Below are positions 19,661 through 29,644 of a DNA stretch of 64,000 nt, piece after piece. Numbering within the stretch: the first letter of the stretch is position 1; each line of letters begins with the position of its first letter. Source of the DNA: DATFQI01 sp963816955 (GTDB lineage: Bacteria > Actinomycetota > Thermoleophilia > Solirubrobacterales > Solirubrobacteraceae); contig CAWFME010000006.1 of NCBI GenBank assembly GCA_963816955.1, forward strand, positions 1-64,000, given 5' to 3'. Below the pieces are notes generated by a model, which did no database searches, was not told the DNA's origin, and saw only the letters and a program-made list of their open reading frames with translations. Both the position numbers and the translations under genes were made by a program.

Positions 19661-20073
19661 CTACGGCTGTCGCCAATCCTCAATCACCAAACCAGGAATC
19701 CAGGCGAAATGGACGGAATTGCCGGTGACCAAATTGCGCCTATGTTCTATCGCCGTGGCGGCGATAAGGAGGTCTGCGTCAGCGCACGGGTGACCACCTT
19801 GACCGGCAAGTACCCACAGGTCGGCGGCGCAATCAAAGACGGCATCGGTCACGGGCAGAACCAGCGTGTGTCCGCAGAAGGCGATGAATCGCGAGAGCTG
19901 CGTCGTGGCGTTCACATCCTTGTAGCCGCGGATGATCTCAAACCGCGTGACGGCGGAAATTGCGAACTGACTATGCGAGCGGAGGTATTGCTTGGAATGC
20001 TGGCTGACATTCGCGTTCCGCTGCTTCAGCACCTCGGACGTCATGTCCGTATCGAGGAGCGTGCTGCATTCAT
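19661..20073 (-). CDS. VapC-like PIN-domain toxin (frameshift near start)
   Basis: About 137 residues; predicted Mg-dependent RNase toxin. PIN acidic residues are visible in LLDTDMTSEVLKQRN (first Asp), then AISAVTRFEIIRGYK (Glu) and PCADADLLIAATAIEH (two Asp), ending NSVHFAWIPGLVIEDW. The ATG at 20073 is separated from LLDTD by one extra base, so the natural protein begins MNAA and shifts into the PIN frame. The start lies 5 bases after the stop of the antitoxin-like gene, as expected for a toxin-antitoxin operon. Confidence 0.75.
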
Positions 20074-20077
20074 CGGG

Positions 20078-20344
20078 CTACGCCCCGGTCCCCGTCAAGT
20101 CGAGCCGCCGCGAGATGGCCTTTTCCAGGGTCGCAATTTGCTCGTCGCTCAGGCCGGCGTAGACGTTGCACCATTCCGGGAGCTGGTCGGCATCGGCAGT
20201 CGTGTTTAGCTTTGGCGAAGCTTCGACGTCTTTAATCTGGATGAGCAATTGCTGGTTCTCGGCTAGGGAATGGCCAACGAGCATTTCCGCAGCCGAACGG
20301 CCGGTGGCATCGAGGTTGCTAACATCGTGAACGATGGTTTCCAT
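20078..20344 (-). CDS. Probable antitoxin of the PIN-domain toxin, 88 residues
   Basis: An intact frame starting METIVHDVSNLDATGRSAAE. The small size, the position immediately upstream of the VapC-like toxin, and an acidic C-terminal half (PEWCNVYAGLSDEQIATLEK) suggest the cognate antitoxin. No ribbon-helix-helix or AbrB fold is evident, so DNA-binding autoregulation is only presumed. The first 45 residues (AEMLVGHSLAENQQLLIQI) look helical. A degraded copy of its C-terminus is found at 21344-21406. Confidence 0.6.
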   Translation of the reverse strand: METIVHDVSNLDATGRSAAEMLVGHSLAENQQLLIQIKDVEASPKLNTTADADQLPEWCNVYAGLSDEQIATLEKAISRRLDLTGTGA

Positions 20345-20513
20345 GACGAAATTATACCTTGTTTCTATCGCGATTGCATTGCCAATCCTCTTTCACCTCC
20401 GATAGCGTCAAGCGGCATGGACGACCATGTTTTCCTTACCCAATCAGTGAACCTCCCAGCCGGCCAACTTGTCTCGTCCACCGAAAGGGAAGGCCCTCGG
20501 CCTTACGGAAACA

Positions 20514-21315
20514 TGCGACAGCCCATCTATATCGTCGATGCCTTCACCGATCAGCCCTTTGGCGGAAACCCGGCTGCGGTTTGTCCGCTGGCCGCGCCGG
20601 CCGACTCGCAGTGGATGCAGTCGGTGGCGGCGGAGATGAACCTGGCGGAGACCGCTTTTTTCTACCAGGACCAGGACGCCTGGCACTTGCGCTGGTTTAC
20701 GCCGACGGTGGAAGTGGATTTGTGCGGGCACGCGACCCTGGCGAGCCCATATCCTCTGGGAATCGGGAATGCTTCCTCGTGATGCCGCCGCCCTGTTTGA
20801 CACTCGCAGCGGGCGTCTCAGTGTGGTGCCCCGGAGTCGGGTACGAAATGGATTTTCCGCCCAGGCCGCCGGTCCTGACGGAGCCACCGGCTGGTTTTGC
20901 CGAGGCCGTGGGAGCGGAGAGCGTGTGGGTCGGGACCAACGGCATGGACCTCTTCGCTGAAATGCGCGACGAGCGAGCTGTCCGCTCGCTCCAGCCGGAT
21001 CTGGGACGAATCGCCACGTTCCCGGTGCGGGGAGTGATCGTCACTGCGCGGTCGGAATTGCCCGGTAGCATCGATTTTGTGTCGAGGTTTTTCGCACCGG
21101 CCAGCGGGGTGCCGGAAGACCCGGTTACGGGCTCGGCCCACTGTGCACTCGGTCCCTATTGGGCGGACCGGCTGGGGAAGCTTGACTTAGCGGGCTATCA
21201 GGTTTCCAAAAGAGGAGGGCGAGTCCAAGTTCGCGTTCAGGGAGGTGGCGCGTCCTTCTCGGAGGTGAGGCGGTGACGGTGATGCAAGGGGAATGGCACG
21301 CAGCTAAGTCCCCAG
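20514..21315 (+). CDS. PhzF family isomerase-like protein (frameshifted)
   Basis: About 262 residues with the diaminopimelate-epimerase-like fold of PhzF. Motifs are VDAFTDQPFGGNPAAVCPL, then MNLAETAFF with the catalytic-type Glu, VEVDLCGHATLA, and GVPEDPVTGSAHCALGPYW in the second half. Most PhzF relatives outside phenazine loci have no assigned substrate, and no phenazine genes are nearby. Frameshifts are near 20,745 and 21,250. The C-terminal frame (VTVMQGEWH) stays open to 21509, but family similarity ends near 21,300; the stated end is approximate. Confidence 0.75.
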
Positions 21316-21343
21316 CGGAGAGGTTCCTAAACAACCCGGCTGC

Positions 21344-21406
21344 TCAGACTGGCGTACACTGGTCTTCCAGGGTCGCAATCTTCTCATCGCTCAGACTCGC
21401 GTACAC
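21344..21406 (-). pseudogene. Remnant of an antitoxin C-terminus
   Basis: The minus strand encodes VYASLSDEKIATLED followed by five residues and a stop. This closely matches VYAGLSDEQIATLEK of the antitoxin at 20078-20344. No start or N-terminal half is recognisable upstream, so it is a degraded partial copy. Confidence 0.6.
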
Positions 21407-21617
21407 ACACGTAGGTTTGGTCGCCGCGGATTTGACCACCGTCTTTCTCCCCCCCAGTGCATCCCTCCTCCACAAATTTCGTTGTTTTTCGGCCCGGCAC
21501 TGCTCTTGACCCGCCTACGCCAGCTTTCCTATAGTCCGCCGCTCAAGTGGCAGATTTTGCCGGTCGGCCTGCGGCGCTTCCATTCCAGCCCGCGGCCGGC
21601 TTCATTCCCGCTCAAGG

Positions 21618-23762
21618 ATGAGGGCTTTTGCTATGAACGGTACGGACGCTTGCTCGTCGGCTCGAACTGGAGCCTGGAAACGGTGGATCATCGGCTTGTT
21701 TCCGGCTCTGGCCCTGGTGGCGGCAGCGGTGGTGTTCCGCGGAGCGAATCCGCCTGCGGAAGCCCAGGCTCAAGCCCCGGTGAAGTCCGCTCCCAAGGGA
21801 GCCGCTCCGGGTTCCTTCCGCTCCACGGCCGGTCCCGCCAATGCCCAGGCACGCCCTGGAACTCCGGCTCGCCAGGCCGCCGGTCCGGCCGCCCCGCCGC
21901 GGCAGGCATCCGCCACTGTTGGGAGCTCGTCAAGCGCGCCAGTGGTTCGCGGAGCCGGTGCGAAGGCCCCTCCCAATGTGACCACGCTGTCCGTGGTGGC
22001 CGTGATCAACAGCGAACAAATCACGCAAGAACGACCTGGGGCGCGAGTGCCTCCGCCGCTATGGCCCCGAAGTGCTGGACAACCTGCTCAACAAGCAGCT
22101 GCTGGCCGATGCCTGCGCGGCCAAGGGGATCACGATCACCGAGAAGGACGTGACCGACGAAATTGACCGCATCGCCGGCAAGTTCGGCCTGCCGCGGGAC
22201 CGCTGGCTGGCTCTGCTCCGCGAGGAGCGGAACTTCACCGAGGCCCAGTATCGCCGCGAGGTGGTCTGGCCGATGCTGGCCCTCCGCAAGGCGTCGGCTG
22301 CTCGACGTGAAGGTGTCGCAGGAAGAAATCAAGACCGCCTTCGAATCGGAATACGGCCCCAAGGTCCGCTGCCGGCTGATCATCATGGATGCCGCCAAGA
22401 AGGACGGTCGCGCAGAAAGTCCTGGCCACGATCAAGGCCGACCCCAAGCAGTTCGGCAAGATGGCCCAGCAGCACTGCGAAGACCCGAGCGTGGCCGCGG
22501 CCAGCGGCGTGATTCCCCCCATCGCCCTGCACACCGGCGACCCGGCCATTGAGGACGCGGCGTTCCGCCTGCAAAAGGGACAGCTCTCCGGCATCATTCC
22601 GGTCGCTGATGGCAAGAAGCTGGTCATCCTGCAGTGTGAAGACCATATCCCCGAGCAGTACATCGGCCCCAAGGATCTTCCCGCCGTGCAGAAGAAGCTG
22701 GAGGAGCGGATCCGCGACAACAAGACCCGCTACGCCGCCGCGCAGTTCTTTGCCGACGTGCACAAGCAGGCCAAGATCGTCAACGTGATTGCCGAACCCG
22801 CGAGGAAGAAGGAAGTCCCCGCCGGTGCGGCCGCGATCGTCAACGGCAAGCAGATCACCTACCAGCAATTGATGGACGAGTGCCTGATCCGCTTCGGCGG
22901 CGACGTGCTCGACGGCGAGATCAACCGCAAGCTCTTCACGCCAGGAGCTGACCAAGCGGAAGCTGGCCGTGGGGGAGCAGGACATTCAGGCGGAGATTGC
23001 CCGGGCGGCTGAGCAGAATGGATATCTCACGCCGGACGGCACGCCCGACGTGGAGCGGTGGATCAAGGACGTGACCACGCAGGACGGCGTGACGGCGGAG
23101 CTGTATCGCAGCGATGCGGTCTGGCCGAGCGTGGCCCTGAAGAAGCTCTGCGAGAAGCGCGTGCAGGTGACCGAAACCGATTTGCAGAAGGGTTTCGAAT
23201 CCAACTATGGCGAGCGGGTGCGGGTGCTGGCCATCGTGCTCTCCGACCAGCGGCAGGCCCAGCGGGTCTGGGACATGGCCCGCAACAACCCGACCGACAC
23301 CTACTTCTCGCAGCTCGCCCAGCAGTACTCGGTCGAGCCGTCGTCGCGGGCCAACGGCGGCGAAGTGCCGCCGGTCTGCAAGCACAGCGGCTCGCCGGTG
23401 ATTGAGAAAGAGGCCTTCGCCCTGAAGGACGGGGAGCTCTCCGGCATCATCGCCGTGGAGGACCAGTTCATCCTGCTCCGCTGCCTCGGGCCGGACCGAG
23501 CCGGTGCAGCGGGACATCGCCGCGGTGCGAAAGCGAGCTGCACAAGGACATTTATGAGAAGAAGCTCCGCACCGAAATGAACCGCGAGTTCGAGCGGCTG
23601 CGGGACTCGGCTCAGATCGACAACTTCCTGGCGGGGACCTCGCAGGCCCCCAAGGCGAAGAACGGCGGCCCGGCGGCCAGCGCGGTGCGGCCGGCGCTCG
23701 ACGCCAACGGCAGCATCGCCCCGGCCTCGGCAACGCGGCCGCGCGGGCCGGTGAAGCGGTAG
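21618..23762 (+). CDS. Exported double PpiC-type peptidyl-prolyl isomerase / SurA-like chaperone (frameshifted)
   Basis: About 714 residues. The N-terminal hydrophobic segment (WIIGLFPALALVAAAVVF) serves as signal or anchor and is followed by a long Ala/Pro-rich linker. Two homologous units follow, each with a helical SurA-like part (VLDNLLNKQLLADACAAKG; LIRFGGDVLDGEINRKLF) and a parvulin-like domain (CEDPSVAAASGVIPPI; YSVEPSSRANGGEVPPV, each ending KGQLSGII or DGELSGII). It presumably folds proteins in the periplasm. Inserted bases occur at 22,026, about 22,298, 22,412, 22,941, about 23,500 and about 23,530. Tandem duplication inside one chain is the notable feature. Confidence 0.8.
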
Positions 23763-23861
23763 GGCTCTGCACTAGCCCGAACATGGCGTCGGGCGAAGGG
23801 TTTACCTGTGGCGATGCTCGTCAACCTCGCTCGCGCGTCGGGCTCATGCTATGATGCGAGC

Positions 23862-24558
23862 ATGTCCGAACGTTTCTTTGTCGAACAACCCATCACCGGC
23901 TCCACTGCGGAGCTGGTGGAGGCGGAGGCGCAGCACCTGGCGAAGGTGATGCGGGCCGCGGTGGGGGATGAAGTCGTCCTGTTCGACGGCAGCGGGGCCG
24001 AGTTCGCGGCCAAGGTGGCGCGAATTGCCAAAGTCCGCGGTGACGCTTGAAGTCCTCGAGCGGCGCGGAAATCAGCCGCGAGCCCCGCGTGGAGCTGACC
24101 CTGGCAGTCGCTCTTCCCAAAGGGGAGCGGCAGAAGTGGCTCGTCGAGAAGCTGACGGAGCTGGGCGCAGCTCGCCTGGTGCCGCTCATCACCGAGCGCG
24201 GAGTCGCTCAGCCGGTGGAAGCTGCAATGGTGCGGCTCCGCCGCGCGGTGATTGAAGCCAGCAAGCAGTGCGAGCGGAACCGGCTGATGGAGATTGCGCC
24301 GCCGCGAGGCGGCTGGAGTACTTCGCGGCTGAAGCGCAGGGCCATCAAGCTGATTGCCGATCCTGGCGGCGAACCACTGGGTTCGCTCGCTCAGGACATC
24401 CTCAGGTGAGCTGTGCCATCGGTCCCGAAGGAGGTTTCACACCTGCGGAGCTGAAGGCCGCCCTGGAAAACAAATGGCGGCTGGTCTCGCTCGGCAGGAG
24501 CATCCTGCGGATCGAAACAGCCGCCATCGCAGTCGCCGCCTGGTCGGCAATCTCTTAA
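23862..24558 (+). CDS. rsmE: 16S rRNA (uracil-1498-N3)-methyltransferase (frameshifted)
   Basis: About 231 residues, SPOUT-class RNA methyltransferase that modifies U1498 of 16S rRNA. The PUA-like N-terminus starts MSERFFVEQPITG and includes HLAKVMRAAVGDEVVLFDG. The methyltransferase half has ALPKGERQKWLVEKLTELGA, VIEASKQCERN, the SAM-binding knot CAIGPEGGFTPAEL and SLGRSILRIETAAI. Frameshifts are near 24,030, 24,062 and 24,405. It ends 4 bases inside the convergent gene (24555). Confidence 0.9.
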
Positions 24559-25973
24559 TTGGTCGCCCGCCGCGGTCCTAAGGATCCTCCTGGCATGGGC
24601 CCTCCACCCGGCATCATCGGCCCCATCATTCCTCCCCCGGCAACCCAGCCGCTTCGCGGAGCATCTTGAGGACGTTCTCGACTTCCTTGTGAGTGCGGGC
24701 GTTGTGGTTGATGACGATCAGCCCCTTGTATTCGGAGATGGTGCCGAAGCCCCCCATGTTCTGCCACGAGTCCGGCTTGACGGCGGTCGTGATGAGGTGC
24801 ATGAGGCGCTCGGCCCGGATTTCTTCGTCGGTTTGCGGCAGCGGCCCGCTCACCCTGCCCAGCCGCCACCCATCATGCCCCCCATTCCCACCGCCGCCGC
24901 CCGCGGCCGGAGGAGTGCCACCGCCGCCGAACTGAGGAGCGATCCCCTTGGGAATTTCCGGCCCGGCAGCTCCGCGGTCAGCAGGGACGTTCCTTGTTCG
25001 GGGTGCGGACTTGGGACCCGTCGGGACGGGTGGAGGCGAGGTGCCGCCCGAGGTACGGCGTCTCCCGCTTCCGGCTCGAACGTTCGACCTGCATCGGCTC
25101 CAGGAAATCCTGGCCCCGGCCCGCCAAAGCCGCCCCCGCTGTGACCACCTGGCATCATGCGAGGGTCCATCATCCCTGGCCCCATCATCATTCCACCTCC
25201 CTGCACCGGCGAAGCCATCGCCAACAAGTCGCGGCAGTTGTAGACCTTGACTTCGCTCGCGCCGGAAAGCGCTTCGGAGCTTGAGACGATGAGGATGCCA
25301 TCTCGCTCGACATAGGCCAACTTCCCCTCGCCCGCTTGTTCGAGCACCAGATCGAGGACCATGTCCAGCCGCACTTGTTTGAGGTTGATCGTGATCGGTG
25401 CGTCGAGAACTTCAAGTTCGGCAGGCAACCCCTTGCGGTTGACATACATTTGCACTCCCGCGCGGTCCTTGAGGTCGCTCTAGCACTTCCCTGAGGGGCT
25501 CTCGGCGATAATCGACATCGATTCGCTGCTCCAGCTTTTCCTCGATCGACTTCTCCTCGTTCGACTTTGGCCGGCTTCTCTTCCGGCTCAGCAGGCTTCT
25601 CGCTCGGCTTCTCGCCGGGCTGGGCCACGACTTGCGGTGCCTTGACTTGCACCCCTTCCGGCCAAAGTGCAACGGCGAGCAGCCCCGCCGCCGCCAGGCC
25701 GACAACTGATACAGTTCCGATTCTCATGATCCACCTCTTCCTTCGCCCCTGGGAAATTGAAGCTATTTGCGCGGCCAGACCGGCCGCGTCACCGAATTCT
25801 TCGAGAGCCAGTTTGACCGCCGCTTCGCGGTCCATGCCTTTTGCGAACAATTCGTCCAGCCGGTCCTCCATGTGTGTGCGGAACTCCTCCGCCACCTGCT
25901 CCCGCTGCTGCGGCGCGATCCGCAGCAGGCGGCAGAGGAGGGCGAGGTAGGTATCGAATTCTTGCTGGGACAT
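24555..25973 (-). CDS. HAAS-domain membrane protein with STN-like domain, paralogue A (frameshifted)
   Basis: About 472 residues. Residues 1-65 form the HAAS / permease-prefix domain (REQVAEEFRTHMEDRLDELF, then LALEEFGDAAGLAAQI). A membrane span follows (GLAAAGLLAVALW), then a charged Pro/Glu/Lys linker. The periplasmic part resembles the secretin/TonB short N-terminal domain (PITINLKQVRLDMVLDLVLE, ERDGILIVSS). A Gly/Met-rich low-complexity segment (25,000-25,200 and 24,560-24,640) flanks a last conserved block (HLITTAVKPDSWQNMGGFG, LIVINHNARTHKEVENVL). It is a tandem paralogue of the next gene, downstream of a PadR regulator; the function is unknown. Confidence 0.65.
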
Positions 25974-26015
25974 GGGAGGGATGGAAATGACGAAATTCGA
26001 ATGGCGAATGACGAG

Positions 26016-27076
26016 TTAGCGGGAGACTTTGACTTTGGCGTCCAGAGTTGCGGCGGAGTACATCAGGTTGAGCAGCTTCTCCACTTTTTCGTGGTTCTCG
26101 CTGGTCTGCAGAACGACGAGCATTCCTTTGTACTCCCGGGCGTTTGCCGGCTCCGCCGACTTCATCCCAGGAGTCGGGAGTCACGGCCGATAGCATCGAC
26201 GCCGACAAGGTCGTTCGGCAGTTCGCAGCTGCAGCGGGGTCGGCGGCTGGTCCGGAGTCGCAGCAGCCGCTGGTGGAGTTGGGGCTGGACCAAATCCGCC
26301 GGACGGCATCTTTCGACCGCCTCGGACCGACCCGTTCTTCATCGCGGGCAAGTTCAGAAGCTCGCGGCAGTCGTAGACTCGGATGTGCAGCCGCGAGTCC
26401 GCGTCTTCAGGAGTGGTGATCTGAATGACTTCGTGTTCAACGACATAGGTCAGTCCAAACTCCCGCAGCATCAGCCGCAATCCCGATTTCAGGCTGATTC
26501 CTTGGCATGGAAAGTGACCGGCGCGTCCAGGTTGATCGCGGCTTCTTCCAATTTCACCACCTCGAACATCACTGGAACCTTTGCCATCTCTTGAATGTGG
26601 TCGCAGCACTTCCTTAGTGGTTCCCCTTGAAAGGTCAAGGTCTATCGGCTTGGCCAGAGCTTTCTCGATTCGCGTCTCGGGCGTTTCGCGGTGAACGGCG
26701 ACTGTTGTCGCTTCCCTGCTGGGCTTGTGCTTTGGCGATGACCGGCACCTGCTGATGCTCCGGCAACAGCGCCAGGCAAAGCAAACCGGCCAATGCGACA
26801 CACAACACCGATGCAACTGAGATTCTCATGATCCACCTCTTTCTGCGCCCCTGTTGAATTTTGAGTAGTTGTGCGGCCAGACCGGCCGCGTCGCCAAATT
26901 CTCCGATGGCCTGCTGGATGGCCTCTTCGCGGGACATGCCCCGCGGCCAGCAATTCCTCCAGCCGGTCCTCCATGTGCGTGCGAAACTCCTCCGCCACCT
27001 GCTCCCGCTGCTGCGGCGCGATCCGCAGCAGGCGGCAGAGGAGGGCGAGGTAGGAGTCGAATTCTTGCTGGGACAT
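26016..27076 (-). CDS. HAAS-domain membrane protein with STN-like domain, paralogue B (frameshifted)
   Basis: About 353 residues with the same plan as paralogue A: a nearly identical HAAS start (MSQQEFDSYLALLCRLLRIA), a membrane span (VASVLCVALAGLLCLALL), a linker, then an STN-like domain (GISLKSGLRLMLREFGLTYV, HEVIQITTPEDADSRLHIRV) and the C-terminal block (SAVTPDSWDEVGG, YKGMLVVLQTSENHEKVEKL). The first 65 residues are almost the same as in A, the rest diverged. Both follow the PadR gene on the same strand, separated by about 40-base spacers that share ATGACGAAATTCGAATG. Confidence 0.65.
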
Positions 27077-27125
27077 GGGAGGTCAATGACGAAATTCGAA
27101 TGCGTCTGAATGACGAATGTTGGAG

Positions 27126-27484
27126 TTAGCCGCCGGCTCCTTCGGTGCGCAGGCCGGCGAGCGACAGGATCTGCTGAATGACTTGCGCATAATCCGACCA
27201 TTCGGCTGCCTGCGCGGTGAGCCGTTTTTTGCCGGCGGCGGTGAGCTCGTACCATTTGCGTTTGCGGCCGGTGGACTCTTCCCACGAGCTGCGGATGAGC
27301 TTCTCTTCCTCCAGCCGGTGGAGGATGGGGTACATCGTGCCGGCTTGCAGGTCGACGCGCGCCCGCTGGTTTCGCGGACCTGCTTCTGGATCAGGTAGCC
27401 GTATTTTTTGCCGCCGGCCAGGACCGAAAGGATCATCAGGTCCAGGCTGCCGCGGAGCAGATCGCGCTCGAACTTGTCGGACAT
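27126..27484 (-). CDS. PadR family transcriptional regulator (frameshifted)
   Basis: About 119 residues. A winged helix of the PadR type: LLRGSLDLMILSVLAGGKKY, then the recognition part GTMYPILHRLEEEKLIRSSW and the wing RKRKWYELTAAGKKRL, ending in a short dimerisation helix (YAQVIQQILSLAGLRTEG). One shift is near 27,350. It is the first gene of a three-gene minus-strand set with the two HAAS proteins, a common planctomycete arrangement in which PadR controls HAAS-domain membrane proteins. The ligand is unknown. Confidence 0.85.
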
Positions 27485-27611
27485 CGTAACCAGGCCTCCT
27501 TATGTGGCAGACCTATGTATAGCGTGGCGATATATCGGCCAAATGAGAAATCGAATGCGAATGCGAATGAGGAGAAGGCGAAAGGCATTGCCATTCGCCA
27601 TTCGATGGGTC

Positions 27612-28207
27612 TCACCCCGACGGAAACGCCGCCACTTGCTCCGCCGTTTCCTGCCGCCAGAGGAGCGAGGTGTGCATGCCGGGGAGGACGATGTGCTCCT
27701 TCTCCGTGGGCAGATGCGTGCGGGGCTCGGCAACCAGATAGTCGTTGCGGGCGGCGATGATGCCGATTTCCAACTTGGCCGGCGGCGGCAGCGAGGCCAC
27801 GAAGCTTTGCTCGCGCGTCGGAAAGCTGCACCAGCGGCGGGCAGAGGCGGCCCAGGACCGGCGCGAGCGAGCGGGCGACGTGCGAACCGGTGTTGGGCGG
27901 GGCGAGCATCACCATCCGCCCCATCTTGCGTCGGCACGCGGTCGGCCAGCGCCAGCCGGGCAACGATGCCCCCCATGCTGTGCGTGATGAGATGAATTCG
28001 CTCCACCTCCGGGTCGTCGTCGAGCTGCTGAAGCTGCTCCGCCATCTGCCGGCCGTGGCGCTCAATCCGGGACCAGAGGCTGGAGTAGCTCCAGTTGATG
28101 ACCCGGCCGAACTGGCTTTGCAAGCGGCGGGCGAGCGGTGACATGAACAGCCAGTGGGCCCCCAGGCCGTGAATGAGAATCAGGGCGTGGGAGGATTTGG
28201 CAGGCAT
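27612..28207 (-). CDS. Alpha/beta hydrolase, lipase-like (frameshifted)
   Basis: About 198 residues. HALILIHGLGAHWLF contains the HG oxyanion-hole motif. HLITHSMGGIVARLAL contains the nucleophile elbow SMGG with the catalytic serine. MVMLAPPNTGSHVARSLAP matches triacylglycerol-lipase-like esterases. A catalytic Asp is likely in IIAARNDYLV and the His in VLPGMHTSLLW. It belongs to the group of small bacterial lipases of about 200 residues. Shifts are near 27,935 and 27,815. It starts 6 bases before the stop of the upstream aminotransferase gene and may be co-transcribed with it. Confidence 0.8.
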
Positions 28208-28213
28208 GAAGAA

Positions 28214-29409
28214 TTACAGGACCGCGGCAATGGCGTCGCAGAGGGCCGGCATGTTATTCGCCGTCATCCCGGCGACATTGATGCGGCCGCCGTTGCCGAC
28301 GACATAAACCGCGTGCTTCGTCCGCAGTTCATCGACCTGCAAGTTCGTCAGCCCCGAGAAGCTGAACATCCCCCGCTGCCGGGTGATGAAGGAAAAGTCG
28401 CGCTGCGGGGCCTTGGCCTTCATCGTCTCGACAAACAGCTGCCGCATCTCGTGGATGCGCGTGCGCATCGCGGCGACTTCCTGGTCCCACTGCTTGCGGA
28501 GCTTGGCGTCGCTGAGGATGGCGGCCACAATCGCGCCGCCGTGCGTCGGCGGATTGGAGTAGTTCGTGCGAATGCTCACCCGCACCTGGCTGAGCGCCTT
28601 CTGAGCCGCGTCGGCCGAGCCGGCGACGAGCGTCAGCGCGCCGACCCGTTCGCCATACAGGCCGAAGTTCTTCGAGAACGAGCTGCACACCAGCAGCTCG
28701 CGGGTTGAGCTTCGCCAGCTCGCGCAGGCCGGCGGCGTCTTCGTCCAGGCCGTCGCCGAATCCTTGATAGGCGAAGTCCACGAGCGGCAGCAGCTTCCGC
28801 TCGTGACGACTCTCGGCGATCTCTCTCCACTGCTCGGGCGTCGGGTCGATGCCGGTCGGGTTGTGGCAGCAGGCGTGGAGCAGGACGATGTCGCCGGCGG
28901 GAATCTGCTTCGAGCGCGGCGAGCATCGCCGGGAAGTCGAGCCCTGACCGGCGGCGTCGATGTAGGCATACGTTTCCACCTGCTGCCCGGCGGCCGCGAA
29001 GATGGCCGGATGGTTGGCCCAGGTCGGCTTGCTCATCCAGACCTTGGCCGCGGGAAAGTGCTTCTCGAGCAGGTCGGCCGCCACGCGCAGCGCCCCGGTG
29101 CCGCCCGGCGTTTGCGCCGTGACTGCCCGCCTGCTCGTCAGAATCTCATGCCCCGCCCCGAACAGCAGCTCCTGCACGCGCGAGCCGTATTCGGCCAGCC
29201 CTTCGATGGACAGATAGCCCTTGCTCTTCTCCCGCTCGAGCAGCCGCCGCTCGGCTTCCTTGACGCTGGCCAGGATGGGCGTCTTGCCCCGCTCGTCCTT
29301 ATAGACGCCGACGCTGAGGTTGATCTTCTCCGGGATTGGGGTCCTTCTTGAAGGCTTCCCCCAGGCCGAGGATGGCGTCGGGCGGGGCCAGCGGCAGAGC
29401 GTCGAACAT
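28214..29409 (-). CDS. Aspartate/aromatic aminotransferase, class I alpha (frameshifted)
   Basis: About 398 residues, PLP enzyme that transfers the amino group between aspartate or aromatic amino acids and 2-oxoglutarate. Start MFDALPLAPPDAILGLGEAF is the usual AspC/TyrB N-terminus. Landmarks are NLSVGVYKDERGKTPIL, TPGGTGALRVAADLL, HACCHNPTGIDPTPEQW, DFAYQGFGDGLDEDA with the pyridine-nitrogen Asp, and SSFSKNFGLYGERVGALT with the Schiff-base Lys. SIRTNYSNPPTHGGAIV and the C-terminal GRINVAGMTANNM complete it. Shifts are near 29,330, 28,930 and 28,705. Confidence 0.9.
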
Positions 29410-29644
29410 GAAGTCGAACGAGTGGGAGTGACGATGGTAGCGAGTCCGCGGTAAAGACAATTCTCGCTAGACCGCGCTGACGTTGCATGTCGTAGACCAT
29501 GCATCGCCGCAAAATCCCTGCGGCTGGACAGCCGGGCAAAGAGAATTATCCTAGCCTCACAGCTTTTATGCCGTAAGGCCCCGCCTGATTGCCGCCTTTC
29601 CGCCTGCCGCGGCCCCTCTCTCTCCTGCACGAGATCATCCACGT

